DNA from: Inquilinus sp. KBS0705
GTDB taxonomy: Bacteria > Bacteroidota > Bacteroidia > Sphingobacteriales > Sphingobacteriaceae
Reading direction: 5' to 3'
Length of the DNA stretch: 64,000 bases
NCBI GenBank assembly: GCA_005938025.2
Contig: VCCI02000002.1
Span: 310,001-374,000 of the forward strand
The notes beneath the pieces are model-generated. The model made no database searches. It was not told the DNA's origin and saw only the letters and a list, made by a program, of their open reading frames with translations. Both the position numbers and the translations under genes were made by a program. How positions within the stretch are numbered: the first letter of the stretch is position 1; the number at the start of each line of letters is the position of its first letter. Shown here piece after piece: positions 24,144-32,278 of this stretch.

Positions 24144-25511
24144 ATGAAATTTTCCAAATTAGGCTTATTAACCCTGTTAATAAGTCTTTTTATTTTGAAT
24201 AGCTGTAAACGCCAGGAAGGCATTGGTTTGGGTGTTGATGAAGAGAACCAGTTAAACGGAACTTTAATTGCCGATACCAATATTACAGTTACTACCGTTC
24301 CCGAAGATTCAGTACTCTCCGCGTCGGCTGGTACCGCTCCTCTGGCGTATTTTAAAGACCCGGCATTGGGAACAACCGAAGCAAATTTGGTTATCGTACC
24401 CACTTTTCCGGGTACTGCATCGACATTTTCCTTACCAAGCGGAACGATAAGTATTGATTCGGCTGTAATGGTTTTGCCGTATGCAGCCGGTTTTTATGGC
24501 GATTCGCTTACATCCAAATATAAAGTTGATGTGTATCAGTTAGGCGAGCGTGTATCAAATAGTAAAACCTATTACAACACTTACCATTTTTCGCATGAGG
24601 CGCCGCTATTGGGCACAAAAACATTTTATGCCCGACCTAATGATAGCTTAACTATTGCAAAGATCCGAGCAGATTCAACAGATACCGTGCAAAAGGTGAT
24701 GCCACAAATACGCATACCTATATCTAAAAACTTTATTAACAATAACTTTTTTGCTGCATCCGGTACAGTTTTGGGTTCTGCGGATATATTCCAAAATACA
24801 ATAAGAGGCTTTTATCTTGGTTTAGATAAAACTGCCACAACAGGGCCCGGTGGCATTGTTATGTTGTCGGCGGATAAAGCACTGGTGAATATTTATTACA
24901 AAAGGGTTAACGGAACAACGACAGATACTTCTATGATAAGTTTGCCGGCATTTAACCGCATTGCCGAAATTAAACATACGCATACTACAGAAGTACAGGC
25001 AGCATTAAATGGGACCTCTAAAACAGGTCTTGCTTATATCGAGGGCCTGGCGGGCACAAGGGTGAAATTGAGTTTTCCTAATATAAAAAATACATTTGCG
25101 GCTTTGGGAAGCGATGTAGTATTAAACAGGGCAGAACTGGTAATTAAGGTTGCACCTAATAGTGTTGCCCCATATGCACCTATTACCAGGCTTACCTTAT
25201 ATAAGTACGATATTGCCAAACAGCGTGTTCAGGTGCAGGATGCGTCAAGTACCGACCCGCGCGCCGGCGTATTTGGTGGATATTACGTTCCTTCAAAAGG
25301 CGAGTACCACTTTATAGTAACAGCGTTTATACAGGACCTTTACCGGGGTAAAACTGTTGATTACGGCACTTTCCTGGCTGCAACAGCACCAACTGTAACC
25401 GATGTGATAGGCGTTGTACCCGACATAAGCGTTGCCCAACGAACGATTGCTATCGGTTCTAATTCGGCCAGCCGAATAAAGCTCAATATAATTTACACAA
25501 AAATTAAATAG
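24144..25511 (+). CDS. DUF4270 lipoprotein
   Basis: 455 residues; an N-terminal signal peptide ends in ILNSCKRQ, a lipobox with the cysteine near residue 21. The remainder has the alternating polar/hydrophobic pattern of a beta-rich surface protein and resembles DUF4270, a Bacteroidota-specific family of unknown function. Transcribed with the short glycogen-synthase-like gene just upstream; a strong terminator follows. Being lipidated it probably sits in the outer membrane. Confidence 0.85.
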   Translation: MKFSKLGLLTLLISLFILNSCKRQEGIGLGVDEENQLNGTLIADTNITVTTVPEDSVLSASAGTAPLAYFKDPALGTTEANLVIVPTFPGTASTFSLPSGTISIDSAVMVLPYAAGFYGDSLTSKYKVDVYQLGERVSNSKTYYNTYHFSHEAPLLGTKTFYARPNDSLTIAKIRADSTDTVQKVMPQIRIPISKNFINNNFFAASGTVLGSADIFQNTIRGFYLGLDKTATTGPGGIVMLSADKALVNIYYKRVNGTTTDTSMISLPAFNRIAEIKHTHTTEVQAALNGTSKTGLAYIEGLAGTRVKLSFPNIKNTFAALGSDVVLNRAELVIKVAPNSVAPYAPITRLTLYKYDIAKQRVQVQDASSTDPRAGVFGGYYVPSKGEYHFIVTAFIQDLYRGKTVDYGTFLAATAPTVTDVIGVVPDISVAQRTIAIGSNSASRIKLNIIYTKIK

Positions 25512-25517
25512 TTGTAC

Positions 25518-25537
25518 AATACCCCGAAAGGGGTATT
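25518..25537 (+). terminator. Rho-independent terminator after the DUF4270 gene
   Basis: AATACCCC (25518-25525), a GAAA tetraloop and GGGGTATT (25530-25537) make a perfect 8-bp stem followed by TGTATTTTA. It begins seven bases after the stop codon and separates this transcript from glmS. Confidence 0.85.
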
Positions 25538-25558
25538 TGTATTTTATACCGATAATAA

Positions 25559-25588
25559 TTGCTAATGCACTACAACTAACTATTTTTG
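25559..25588 (+). promoter_or_regulatory. glmS promoter
   Basis: TTG (25559-25561), exactly 19 bases, then TATTTTTG (25581-25588): a full match to the Bacteroidota TTTG-N19-TANNTTTG pattern. The start codon is at 25611, leaving a leader of about 15 bases. Confidence 0.8.
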
Positions 25589-25610
25589 TAATACATCTAA
25601 ATATAAATTT

Positions 25611-27446
25611 ATGTGCGGCATAGTAGGCTATATAGGGTACCGCGATGCGTATCCGATAATAATTAAAGGATTACACCGATTAGAGTATCGCGGCTACGAC
25701 AGCGCCGGTATAGCTTTGGCCGATGACGCCCTTAATATTTACAAAAAGGCCGGCAAGGTAAGCGACCTTGAAGACTCGGTAGAAGGGGCCAACCTTGCAG
25801 GCACCGCCGGTATGGGACACACACGCTGGGCTACACACGGCCCGCCAAGTGATCGTAATTCGCACCCGCACACATCAGGCGATAGTAAGCTAACCATTAT
25901 ACATAATGGCATTATCGAAAACTATGGCGTACTTAAAGAAGCCTTATTAGCAAAAGGCCATTCCTTTAAAAGCGATACCGACACCGAGGTGCTGGTACAC
26001 CTTATTGAAGAAATACAGCATGTTACCGCCCTTGACCTGCGCGAATCTGTTCGCCTGGCGCTAAATAGGGTGATAGGCGCCTATGCCATAGTAATTATGA
26101 GCGCCGATGAGCCTGATGAATTAATAGCCGCCCGTAAAGGCAGCCCTATGGTAATTGGTGTAGGTAAAGGTGAGTATTTTATTGCCTCAGACGCTACCCC
26201 AATAGTAGAGTATACCAAAAATGTGATTTATCTAAACGATAATGAGATAGCCTACGTAAAGCGCGACGACCTGTTGGTAAAAAATATTAACAACACCGTA
26301 CAGACCCCCTACATACAGGAGCTTGAACTTAAGCTGGAAATGCTTGAAAAGGGCGGCTACGAGCATTTTATGCTAAAGGAGATATACGAGCAACCCCGCT
26401 CTATCCGCGACTGCCTGCGTGGCCGTATTTATCCCGCACAAGGCAATGTGCAGTTAGGCGGCATAAAAGAATACGTAGAGAAGTTAAAGAACATAGACCG
26501 TATTATTATTGTAGCCTGCGGTACATCATGGCACGCCGGCCTGGTAGGCGAATATTTGATAGAAGAATATGCACGTGTACCGGTTGAGGTTGAGTATGCT
26601 TCAGAGTTCAGGTATCGTAACCCTATCATATCATCAAAAGATCTGGTAATAGCCATTTCACAATCGGGCGAAACAGCCGATACTATGGCAGCTATCGAGC
26701 TGGCTAAACAAAAGGGCGCAACCATTTTTGGTATATGTAACGTAGTAGGCGCATCAATACCCCGCCTTACTCACGCGGGCGTTTACACACATGCAGGCCC
26801 CGAGATTGGCGTGGCATCAACCAAAGCCTTTACATCGCAGGTTACTGTATTAACGCTGATGGCCTTTTACATTGCCCAGCAGCGCGGTACTATTACACAA
26901 AGCAAGTTTATTGAATACCTTACCGAGCTTGACGAGATACCGGAGTTGGTTGAGCAGGCCTTAAAATCAAACGATCAGATCAAAGAAATTGCCGAACGTT
27001 TTAAAGACTCGGCCAATTGTTTATTCCTTGGCCGGGGCAGCTCGTTCCCCGTGGCTTTGGAGGGCGCTTTAAAGCTCAAGGAGATATCCTACATACATGC
27101 CGAGGGTTATCCGGCAGCGGAAATGAAACACGGCCCTATAGCCCTTATTGATGCCGATATGCCGGTGGTGTTTATTGCTACGCAAAACTCATCTTACGAG
27201 AAAGTGATAAGCAATATACAGGAGGTTAAGGCTCGTGGCGGACACGTTATCGCTATAGTATCTGAAGGAGACACCGAGGTAAAAGAAATGGCTGATTACA
27301 CCATAGAGATTCCTTTAACAGGTGAGACCTTTGTGCCATTATTAGCTACCATACCGCTACAGTTACTGGCTTATCATATAGCGGTGCTACGTGGCTGTAA
27401 TGTCGATCAGCCCCGCAACCTTGCCAAATCCGTAACAGTAGAATAG
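25611..27446 (+). CDS. glmS: Glutamine-fructose-6-phosphate aminotransferase (isomerizing)
   Basis: Makes glucosamine-6-phosphate from fructose-6-phosphate and glutamine, the entry to peptidoglycan and lipid A sugars. The 611-residue chain starts MCGIVGYIG, with Cys2 as the glutaminase nucleophile, and has two SIS sugar-isomerase domains in the C-terminal half (SQSGETADT, GRGSSFPVALEGALKLKE). It ends with the usual RNLAKSVTVE. It has its own promoter and a short leader with no sign of the glmS ribozyme, which belongs to Gram-positive bacteria. Confidence 0.98.
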   Translation: MCGIVGYIGYRDAYPIIIKGLHRLEYRGYDSAGIALADDALNIYKKAGKVSDLEDSVEGANLAGTAGMGHTRWATHGPPSDRNSHPHTSGDSKLTIIHNGIIENYGVLKEALLAKGHSFKSDTDTEVLVHLIEEIQHVTALDLRESVRLALNRVIGAYAIVIMSADEPDELIAARKGSPMVIGVGKGEYFIASDATPIVEYTKNVIYLNDNEIAYVKRDDLLVKNINNTVQTPYIQELELKLEMLEKGGYEHFMLKEIYEQPRSIRDCLRGRIYPAQGNVQLGGIKEYVEKLKNIDRIIIVACGTSWHAGLVGEYLIEEYARVPVEVEYASEFRYRNPIISSKDLVIAISQSGETADTMAAIELAKQKGATIFGICNVVGASIPRLTHAGVYTHAGPEIGVASTKAFTSQVTVLTLMAFYIAQQRGTITQSKFIEYLTELDEIPELVEQALKSNDQIKEIAERFKDSANCLFLGRGSSFPVALEGALKLKEISYIHAEGYPAAEMKHGPIALIDADMPVVFIATQNSSYEKVISNIQEVKARGGHVIAIVSEGDTEVKEMADYTIEIPLTGETFVPLLATIPLQLLAYHIAVLRGCNVDQPRNLAKSVTVE

Positions 27447-27547
27447 GCTATACACAGGCTGGTATAAGCAAGCGTAATTAACAATTTGTTTGGCAATAGC
27501 CATAGGAAAAATCAATTAATTACTATCTTTATATAGATTTAATTGAT

Positions 27548-28483
27548 ATGACCATAACTCAGCTTGAATACGCTATAGCGGTAGATACCTACCGTAGCTT
27601 TGTGGCTGCTGCCGAAAAGTGCTTTGTTACCCAACCTACCTTAAGTATGCAGATACATAAGCTGGAAGAAACGCTGGGCGTAAAGCTATTTGACAGGGGC
27701 AGGCAGCCTGTAGTACCTACCGAAATTGGCGCCGAAATAATAGCCCAGGCGCGTGTTTTGCTGGCCGAAAGTGAAAAGATAAAAGAAATTATATCCGACA
27801 GGCAAAAAGATCTTTCAGGCGAATTAAAGGTTGGTATCATTCCAACAGTAGCTCCTTACATATTACCAAAGATATTACAGGGCTTCATGGTCAAATTCCC
27901 CCAGGTTAAACTGGTAGTATGGGAGCAAACTACCGAAAACATAATTCAGCAGTTAAAGCAAGGCACATTAGATTGCGGCATACTATCCACTCCATTGCAC
28001 GAAAGCACCTTGACCGAAATACCCGTATTTTATGAGAATTTTGTTGCCTATGCATCAAAAAACAGCAAGCTTTTTAAAAAGAAAACCATTACACCCGATG
28101 ATATAGATATGGAAGAAATATGGGTGCTTAACGAGGGGCATTGTATGCGCGAGCAGGTACTAAATATATGCCAGCGCCGTAAAGCCACCAAGGGTTTTCA
28201 GCATTTTGAGTATAATACAGGCAGTGTAGAAACACTAAAGCGCATGGTAGACACTAACAACGGCGCTACTATTTTGCCGGAGCTTGCACTTGCAGACATG
28301 AATGAGAAACAACGCGACCGCGTGCGCTATTTTAAAAGCCCCGAGCCGGCACGCGAAATAAGCCTGGTGATACACCGCAACTTTTTAAAGCGCCGCATGA
28401 TAGAAGCCTTAAAAAATGAGATAATTGAATTTGTACCAAAAAGGCTACGTACCAAAAAGAAAAAAGAGATAATGGAAATATAG
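27548..28483 (+). CDS. oxyR: Peroxide-sensing LysR-type regulator
   Basis: 311 residues. The N-terminal helix-turn-helix (MTITQLEYAIAVDTYRSF, PTLSMQIHKLE) is LysR type and the effector domain contains Cys199 and Cys208 in NEGHCMREQVLNIC, at the same numbers and spacing as the redox pair of E. coli OxyR. Known for that family: peroxide joins the two cysteines into a disulfide, activating the regulator. No catalase or peroxiredoxin gene is adjacent. A TATCTTT box lies at 27524-27530. Confidence 0.95.
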   Translation: MTITQLEYAIAVDTYRSFVAAAEKCFVTQPTLSMQIHKLEETLGVKLFDRGRQPVVPTEIGAEIIAQARVLLAESEKIKEIISDRQKDLSGELKVGIIPTVAPYILPKILQGFMVKFPQVKLVVWEQTTENIIQQLKQGTLDCGILSTPLHESTLTEIPVFYENFVAYASKNSKLFKKKTITPDDIDMEEIWVLNEGHCMREQVLNICQRRKATKGFQHFEYNTGSVETLKRMVDTNNGATILPELALADMNEKQRDRVRYFKSPEPAREISLVIHRNFLKRRMIEALKNEIIEFVPKRLRTKKKKEIMEI

Positions 28484-28484
28484 C

Positions 28485-28889
28485 CTAATGGGTTACTTCC
28501 CTTAAAGCAGTTACAATTTTTTGTGCGGTTGCCTCCAGTTCCTCTTTAGTAGGGTTAAGCTTGGGGCGCGCGAAATTCATATCATCCACCCTGTTCATCG
28601 GTATTAAATGGATGTGGGCATGGGGCACTTCTAAACCTATAACAGCTACGCCAACCTTTTTACAAGGAATGGCTTTTTTTATGCCGGTGGCTACAATTTT
28701 GGCAAACATTTGCAGGCCCATGTAGGTTTCGTCGTCTATATCAAATATATAATCAACTTCCTTTTTGGGTATAACCAACACATGTCCTTCGGCTAAGGGG
28801 CTTATATCCAAAAAAGCCAAAAATTCATTGGTTTCAGCAACCTTATGCGCCGGTATTTCGCCTGCTATTATCTTTGAGAATATGCTCAT
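28485..28889 (-). CDS. HIT family nucleotide hydrolase
   Basis: A small histidine-triad protein of 134 residues with the catalytic HxHxHx motif seen as HAHIHLIPM, and the N-terminal MSIFSKIIAGEIPA typical of bacterial HIT/HinT proteins. These hydrolyse adenosine phosphoramidates or dinucleotides. It lies downstream of greA on the same strand, with a 70-base gap containing an inverted repeat, so it may be cotranscribed with greA. The exact substrate is unknown. Confidence 0.93.
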   Translation of the reverse strand: MSIFSKIIAGEIPAHKVAETNEFLAFLDISPLAEGHVLVIPKKEVDYIFDIDDETYMGLQMFAKIVATGIKKAIPCKKVGVAVIGLEVPHAHIHLIPMNRVDDMNFARPKLNPTKEELEATAQKIVTALREVTH

Positions 28890-28904
28890 AGTATAATTTT
28901 GAAT

Positions 28905-28960
28905 TGGTGAGTTATAGAATTACTGAATACCAAAATCAATAATTCTATAATTCAATAATT
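28905..28960. repeat. Inverted repeat between greA and the HIT gene
   Basis: TTATAGAATT (28912-28921) and AATTCTATAA (28941-28950) are perfect inverted arms inside a longer near-palindrome built of TTATAGAATTA and AATTCTATAATTCAATA words. It may terminate or stabilise the greA transcript; this is not a classic T-tailed terminator. Confidence 0.6.
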
Positions 28961-29432
28961 ACCTGGATATCTCCAGTATTTCAAATTCCATTTTGCCTGC
29001 CGGCACTGCTATTTCGGTTTTATCGCCTACTTTTTTGCCTAACAGGCCTTGTGCAATTGGCGATAGTACTGATATTTTGCCCGATTTTAAATCGGCTTCG
29101 CTTTCTGATACTAATTGATAGCTCATGGTAGCACCGTTTTTAGTGTTCTTTATTTTTACGATAGATAGCGCTAAAACCTTTGACACATCCAGTTTAGACT
29201 CATCAAGCAGGCGCGCGTTCGAAAGCATTTCCTGCATCTTGGCTATTTTAGCTTCGTGTAATCCCTGCGCTTCTTTTGCAGCATCGTACTCGGCATTTTC
29301 CGAAAGGTCACCTTTATCGCGGGCCTCGGCAATTTGCTTTGATATATCAGATCTGCCGGTTGTTTTTAGTCGTTGTAATTCTTCTTTTAAATTTTCTAAA
29401 CCTTCTTTGGTGTAGTAAGATACCTCTGCCAT
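28959..29432 (-). CDS. greA: Transcript cleavage factor
   Basis: Rescues backtracked RNA polymerase by stimulating RNA cleavage. The protein starts MAEVSYYTKEGLENLKEEL, with the N-terminal coiled coil (GLENLKEELQRLK, ARDKGDLSENAEYDAAK carrying the conserved acidic tip DxxE) and a C-terminal FKBP-like domain (SPIAQGLLGKKVGD). I use the ATG at 29432 because the family starts with a short MA..YYT and the eight residues before are not family-like. About 157 residues. Its leader has two strong hairpins. Confidence 0.96.
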   Translation of the reverse strand: MAEVSYYTKEGLENLKEELQRLKTTGRSDISKQIAEARDKGDLSENAEYDAAKEAQGLHEAKIAKMQEMLSNARLLDESKLDVSKVLALSIVKIKNTKNGATMSYQLVSESEADLKSGKISVLSPIAQGLLGKKVGDKTEIAVPAGKMEFEILEISR

Positions 29433-29464
29433 AATACAATTATTAATATAATACATTAAGGGCC

Positions 29465-29500
29465 AAAAAAAACCGCCCTACTACTTTTTATAGAAGAGCG
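29465..29500 (-). terminator. Terminator hairpin in the greA leader
   Basis: On the minus strand CGCTCTTCTA (29500-29491), a seven-base loop and TAGTAGGGCG (29483-29474) form a 10-position stem with one mismatch, followed by GG-less U8 (29472-29465). This is a textbook intrinsic terminator placed 33 bases before the greA ATG. It may end the upstream dehydrogenase transcript or serve as an attenuator of greA. Confidence 0.75.
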
Positions 29501-29516
29501 AATGGCCTTAAAAACA

Positions 29517-29553
29517 AACAAGACTACGTGGGCTGTGCCTGCATAGTCTTGTT
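29517..29553 (-). terminator. Upstream hairpin in the greA leader
   Basis: AACAAGACTA (29553-29544) and TAGTCTTGTT (29526-29517) form a perfect 10-bp stem with a 17-base loop, followed by U-rich TGTTTTTAAG. It could be a terminator of the dehydrogenase gene. A promoter-like TTTG-N21-TATCTTCG lies immediately upstream (about 29564-29597), which would place both hairpins inside a greA leader RNA. Confidence 0.6.
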
Positions 29554-29657
29554 TAGTGTAAAACGAAGATAAGTGAATTAAGTTTTAATATCCAAATTTT
29601 ATGTCAGGATTTCACGAGTTTAGGCTGATCTCAAATATGAAACCATTCACCTATCAA

Positions 29658-30593
29658 CTACTCACTAACAACCAAATCAGCAAGCTTACGTGCCATTACT
29701 TCGCTTATTTTACGGTAACTGTCAAAGGTCCAGCCGGCTACATGGGGGCTTAAAATAACCTTGCCGCTTTTGCTCAATTCTTCAAACCAGGGCTGCTCAG
29801 TTAATTGCGGAAATTTTTCAACTTCAAGTACATCAAGCCCGGCACCTAAAATTTTACCTTGTTTAATGGCATTTAAAACAGCGCTGGTTTCTACCACCTT
29901 GCCACGCGATGTATTGATAAAAAATATAGGCTTTTTAAAATGAAACAAGTACTCGTCGTTTACCAGGCCGTTGGTTTCGGCGGTTAGCGGTACATGCAAA
30001 CTAAGTACATCGCTATGTTTAACTATCTCCTCCATACTTACTTCGCGGGCAATTCGGTCGCTAAAGCCGGTTTTATATTTATCGTAAGCAATAATACTTA
30101 CCCCAAAGCCCGAAAGCTTTTTAGCAAAGCTACTGCCCATATGGCCGTAACCAATAATGCCAACTGTTTTGCCCTTTAACTCGTGCCCGCGGTTAGCTTC
30201 TCGCAACCATTTACCGGCCCTCACCTCGGCATCGGCAGTATTAATATGGTTCATTAAATTAAGTAATAAGCCAATCGCGTGCTCGCCCACGGCATCCATG
30301 TTGCCTTCGGGTGCGTTAATTAGCTGTATGTTACGCTGCTGCGCATAGGCCTCGTCAATGTTATCCATACCGGCACCGGCCCGGCAAACAAATTGCAGGC
30401 TGGGTGCGCTATCAATTATCTCTTTAGATACCTGAAATTTCGAGCGTATAGCCAGCCCTGTATAATTGTTAAGCAAGCTATAAGCGGCCTGTGGTGTTAT
30501 AGTGGGTTGATAATCGCAAGCGTAACCAAGGGCTTCCGCCTGTTCTATAAATATAGGGTGCAGGTCATCAACAATTAAAATACTCTTTTTCAA
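29658..30593 (-). CDS. D-2-hydroxyacid dehydrogenase (phosphoglycerate dehydrogenase-like)
   Basis: 311 residues of the D-isomer-specific 2-hydroxyacid dehydrogenase family. The NAD-binding motif GIIGYGHMGSSFAKKL and the catalytic set (Arg in NTSRGKVV, Glu in LDVLEVEKF, His in LSPHVAGWT) are all present. It lacks a C-terminal ACT domain, so it is shorter than full SerA (about 400-530). It could make 3-phosphohydroxypyruvate for serine or reduce another oxo acid; the neighbours do not decide. Confidence 0.88.
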   Translation of the reverse strand: MKKSILIVDDLHPIFIEQAEALGYACDYQPTITPQAAYSLLNNYTGLAIRSKFQVSKEIIDSAPSLQFVCRAGAGMDNIDEAYAQQRNIQLINAPEGNMDAVGEHAIGLLLNLMNHINTADAEVRAGKWLREANRGHELKGKTVGIIGYGHMGSSFAKKLSGFGVSIIAYDKYKTGFSDRIAREVSMEEIVKHSDVLSLHVPLTAETNGLVNDEYLFHFKKPIFFINTSRGKVVETSAVLNAIKQGKILGAGLDVLEVEKFPQLTEQPWFEELSKSGKVILSPHVAGWTFDSYRKISEVMARKLADLVVSE

Positions 30594-30730
30594 TGCCGGA
30601 TAATTTTAGGGCGAAATTACAAAATTTTATACAGCCGCATTCCGGCGGGTAAGTAATATCGCTGCCACATTGCCTGCAACATATAACTGGCACGCAAATA
30701 GCATGGCATATAACTAAAATATTATATCAG

Positions 30731-31291
30731 ATGATATTACCATTTAAAAAAGCCCGTACAGATATTAAAACATATACCGAAAAGCTATCGCACGATGGCT
30801 TTAAACAAATATTTGACCATATAGATCAGCTTAGCATTAAAAAAGGGGTTGATAAAATGGGTGTAGATAAATTTATAAGCCAATGTGCTTATATGGCGGC
30901 AACCTCAGGGGCTATAGCCGGCAGCGGTGGTATATTAACCATGGTGGTAGGTATGCCCGTTGATTTTATAAATCTTATAACCCAACAATTTCGGGTTACC
31001 ATGGCTATAATGTATCACACAAAGGGTACTTATAAAATAGGTTTTGAGGAATTTATGGTACTGGTTGCCACCTCTTTTAAGGTTGAAGCCGGTGTAGCGA
31101 TAACAAAAACCATGATGGAAGGCATTGCCGAAAAGCTATTGCTGGCATTTGGTGTCCGCACAGCCGAAAGATTAGTGCCGGTTGTGGGTGCTGTAATTGG
31201 TGGTACGGCAAATTACCTGTTTGTAAAACGTATGGCCGAGCAGGTTAAAAAAATGAATGCCGATAAATATGTAGTTATACCTATAAATTAA
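30731..31291 (+). CDS. EcsC family protein
   Basis: 186 residues resembling EcsC: a serine/glycine-rich stretch (ATSGAIAGSGGILTMVVGMPVDF) followed by helices ending in an arginine/tyrosine-rich LVATSFKVEAGV. The sequence has several weakly hydrophobic helices rather than clear membrane spans. EcsC proteins of Bacilli are linked to protein secretion and competence but the biochemical role is unknown. It lies alone, convergent with rsmA and ending one base before it. Confidence 0.75.
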   Translation: MILPFKKARTDIKTYTEKLSHDGFKQIFDHIDQLSIKKGVDKMGVDKFISQCAYMAATSGAIAGSGGILTMVVGMPVDFINLITQQFRVTMAIMYHTKGTYKIGFEEFMVLVATSFKVEAGVAITKTMMEGIAEKLLLAFGVRTAERLVPVVGAVIGGTANYLFVKRMAEQVKKMNADKYVVIPIN

Positions 31292-32071
31292 TTAGCGGTT
31301 GGCTACTATCTCGTTGGTTAATTTAACAAAATCGTCTACCGTTAAGCGTTCGGCACGCAGGTCGAGGGTTTTGTTATCGGTCATTTTTTCCTTATTGATC
31401 AAAGATGAAAGCGCATTTCGCAGTGTTTTACGGCGCTGATTAAAGCCGGCTTTAACCACTTGCCAAAATAGCTTTTCGTCGCAACCCAAAGTTTCGGTTC
31501 CATTGCGTGTAAGGCGTATAACGGCCGACAGCACCTTGGGCGGCGGGTTAAACACTCCGGCTTTCACGGTAAATAAATATTCTACCTTATAATAGGCCTG
31601 CAAAAACACGGTGAGTATGCCGTATTCCTTACTACCGGCTTTAGCGGAGCAGCGCTCGGCAACCTCCTTTTGAAACATGCCAACCACCTCATGCACCTGG
31701 TCGCGGTGGTCTAATATCTTAAAAAGTATTTGCGATGATATGTTGTAAGGGAAATTACCAATTACCGCCATTTGGGCATCAAACTTGGCCTTAAAGTCGA
31801 GCTCTAAAAAATCGGCGTTAATCAAGCGGTCGCGCAGATCGGGATATTTTTTTTTGAGAAACGTGTACGACTCGGTATCAATATCTATCAAAAAGGTTTC
31901 GTATTCAGCCTTTTGCAATAAAAAGTCAGACAGGATGCCCATTCCCGGGCCAACCTCAAGCACTTGTTTATATTTACCGGCTGGCCGCAGGCTCTCTACA
32001 ATTTTTTGAGCTATATTTTTATCAGTAAGAAAGTGTTGCCCTAAATGTTTTTTTGCTCTTACTAATGTCAT
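31292..32071 (-). CDS. rsmA: 16S rRNA dimethyladenosine transferase
   Basis: Dimethylates two adjacent adenosines near the 3' end of 16S rRNA (the kasugamycin-sensitivity methylase KsgA). 259 residues with GQHFLTDKNIAQ at the N-terminus, the SAM site EVGPGMGIL and the catalytic NFPYNISS motif. Normal length. It is divergent from pdxA; KsgA and PdxA are commonly neighbours, here in opposite orientation. Confidence 0.97.
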   Translation of the reverse strand: MTLVRAKKHLGQHFLTDKNIAQKIVESLRPAGKYKQVLEVGPGMGILSDFLLQKAEYETFLIDIDTESYTFLKKKYPDLRDRLINADFLELDFKAKFDAQMAVIGNFPYNISSQILFKILDHRDQVHEVVGMFQKEVAERCSAKAGSKEYGILTVFLQAYYKVEYLFTVKAGVFNPPPKVLSAVIRLTRNGTETLGCDEKLFWQVVKAGFNQRRKTLRNALSSLINKEKMTDNKTLDLRAERLTVDDFVKLTNEIVANR

Positions 32072-32235
32072 TATCCCTTAGTTATTTAAGCAAATTAAGG
32101 CATATTTGTGCTTTATTAAGGAATTATAAACTTAAAATCTTTTTATTTGCAGTTATTAGCTTAAGGCTCAAAGCCAAAGCATAAGGCAATTAGATAAACC
32201 GCCGGTTGTTATTTTGTTTTCCATCGATCAAAATT

Positions 32236-32266
32236 CGGTGTAATCATATACTATATCGGTGCAACC
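32236..32266 (+). repeat. CGGTGTAATC ... CGGTGCAAcC repeat before pdxA
   Basis: CGGTGTAATC (32236-32245), 11 bases, CGGTGCAACC (32257-32266). The same two-word pattern with a 10-base spacer occurs at 38031-38060 before accC. It ends 13 bases before the pdxA ATG. Confidence 0.7.
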
Positions 32267-32278
32267 ATAAATATAATC

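Noticed and set aside
25518..25610. glmS ribozyme or riboswitch upstream of glmS
   Set aside because: The leader after the promoter is only about 15-20 bases, too short for a ribozyme. The hairpin at 25518-25537 is a terminator of the gene before.
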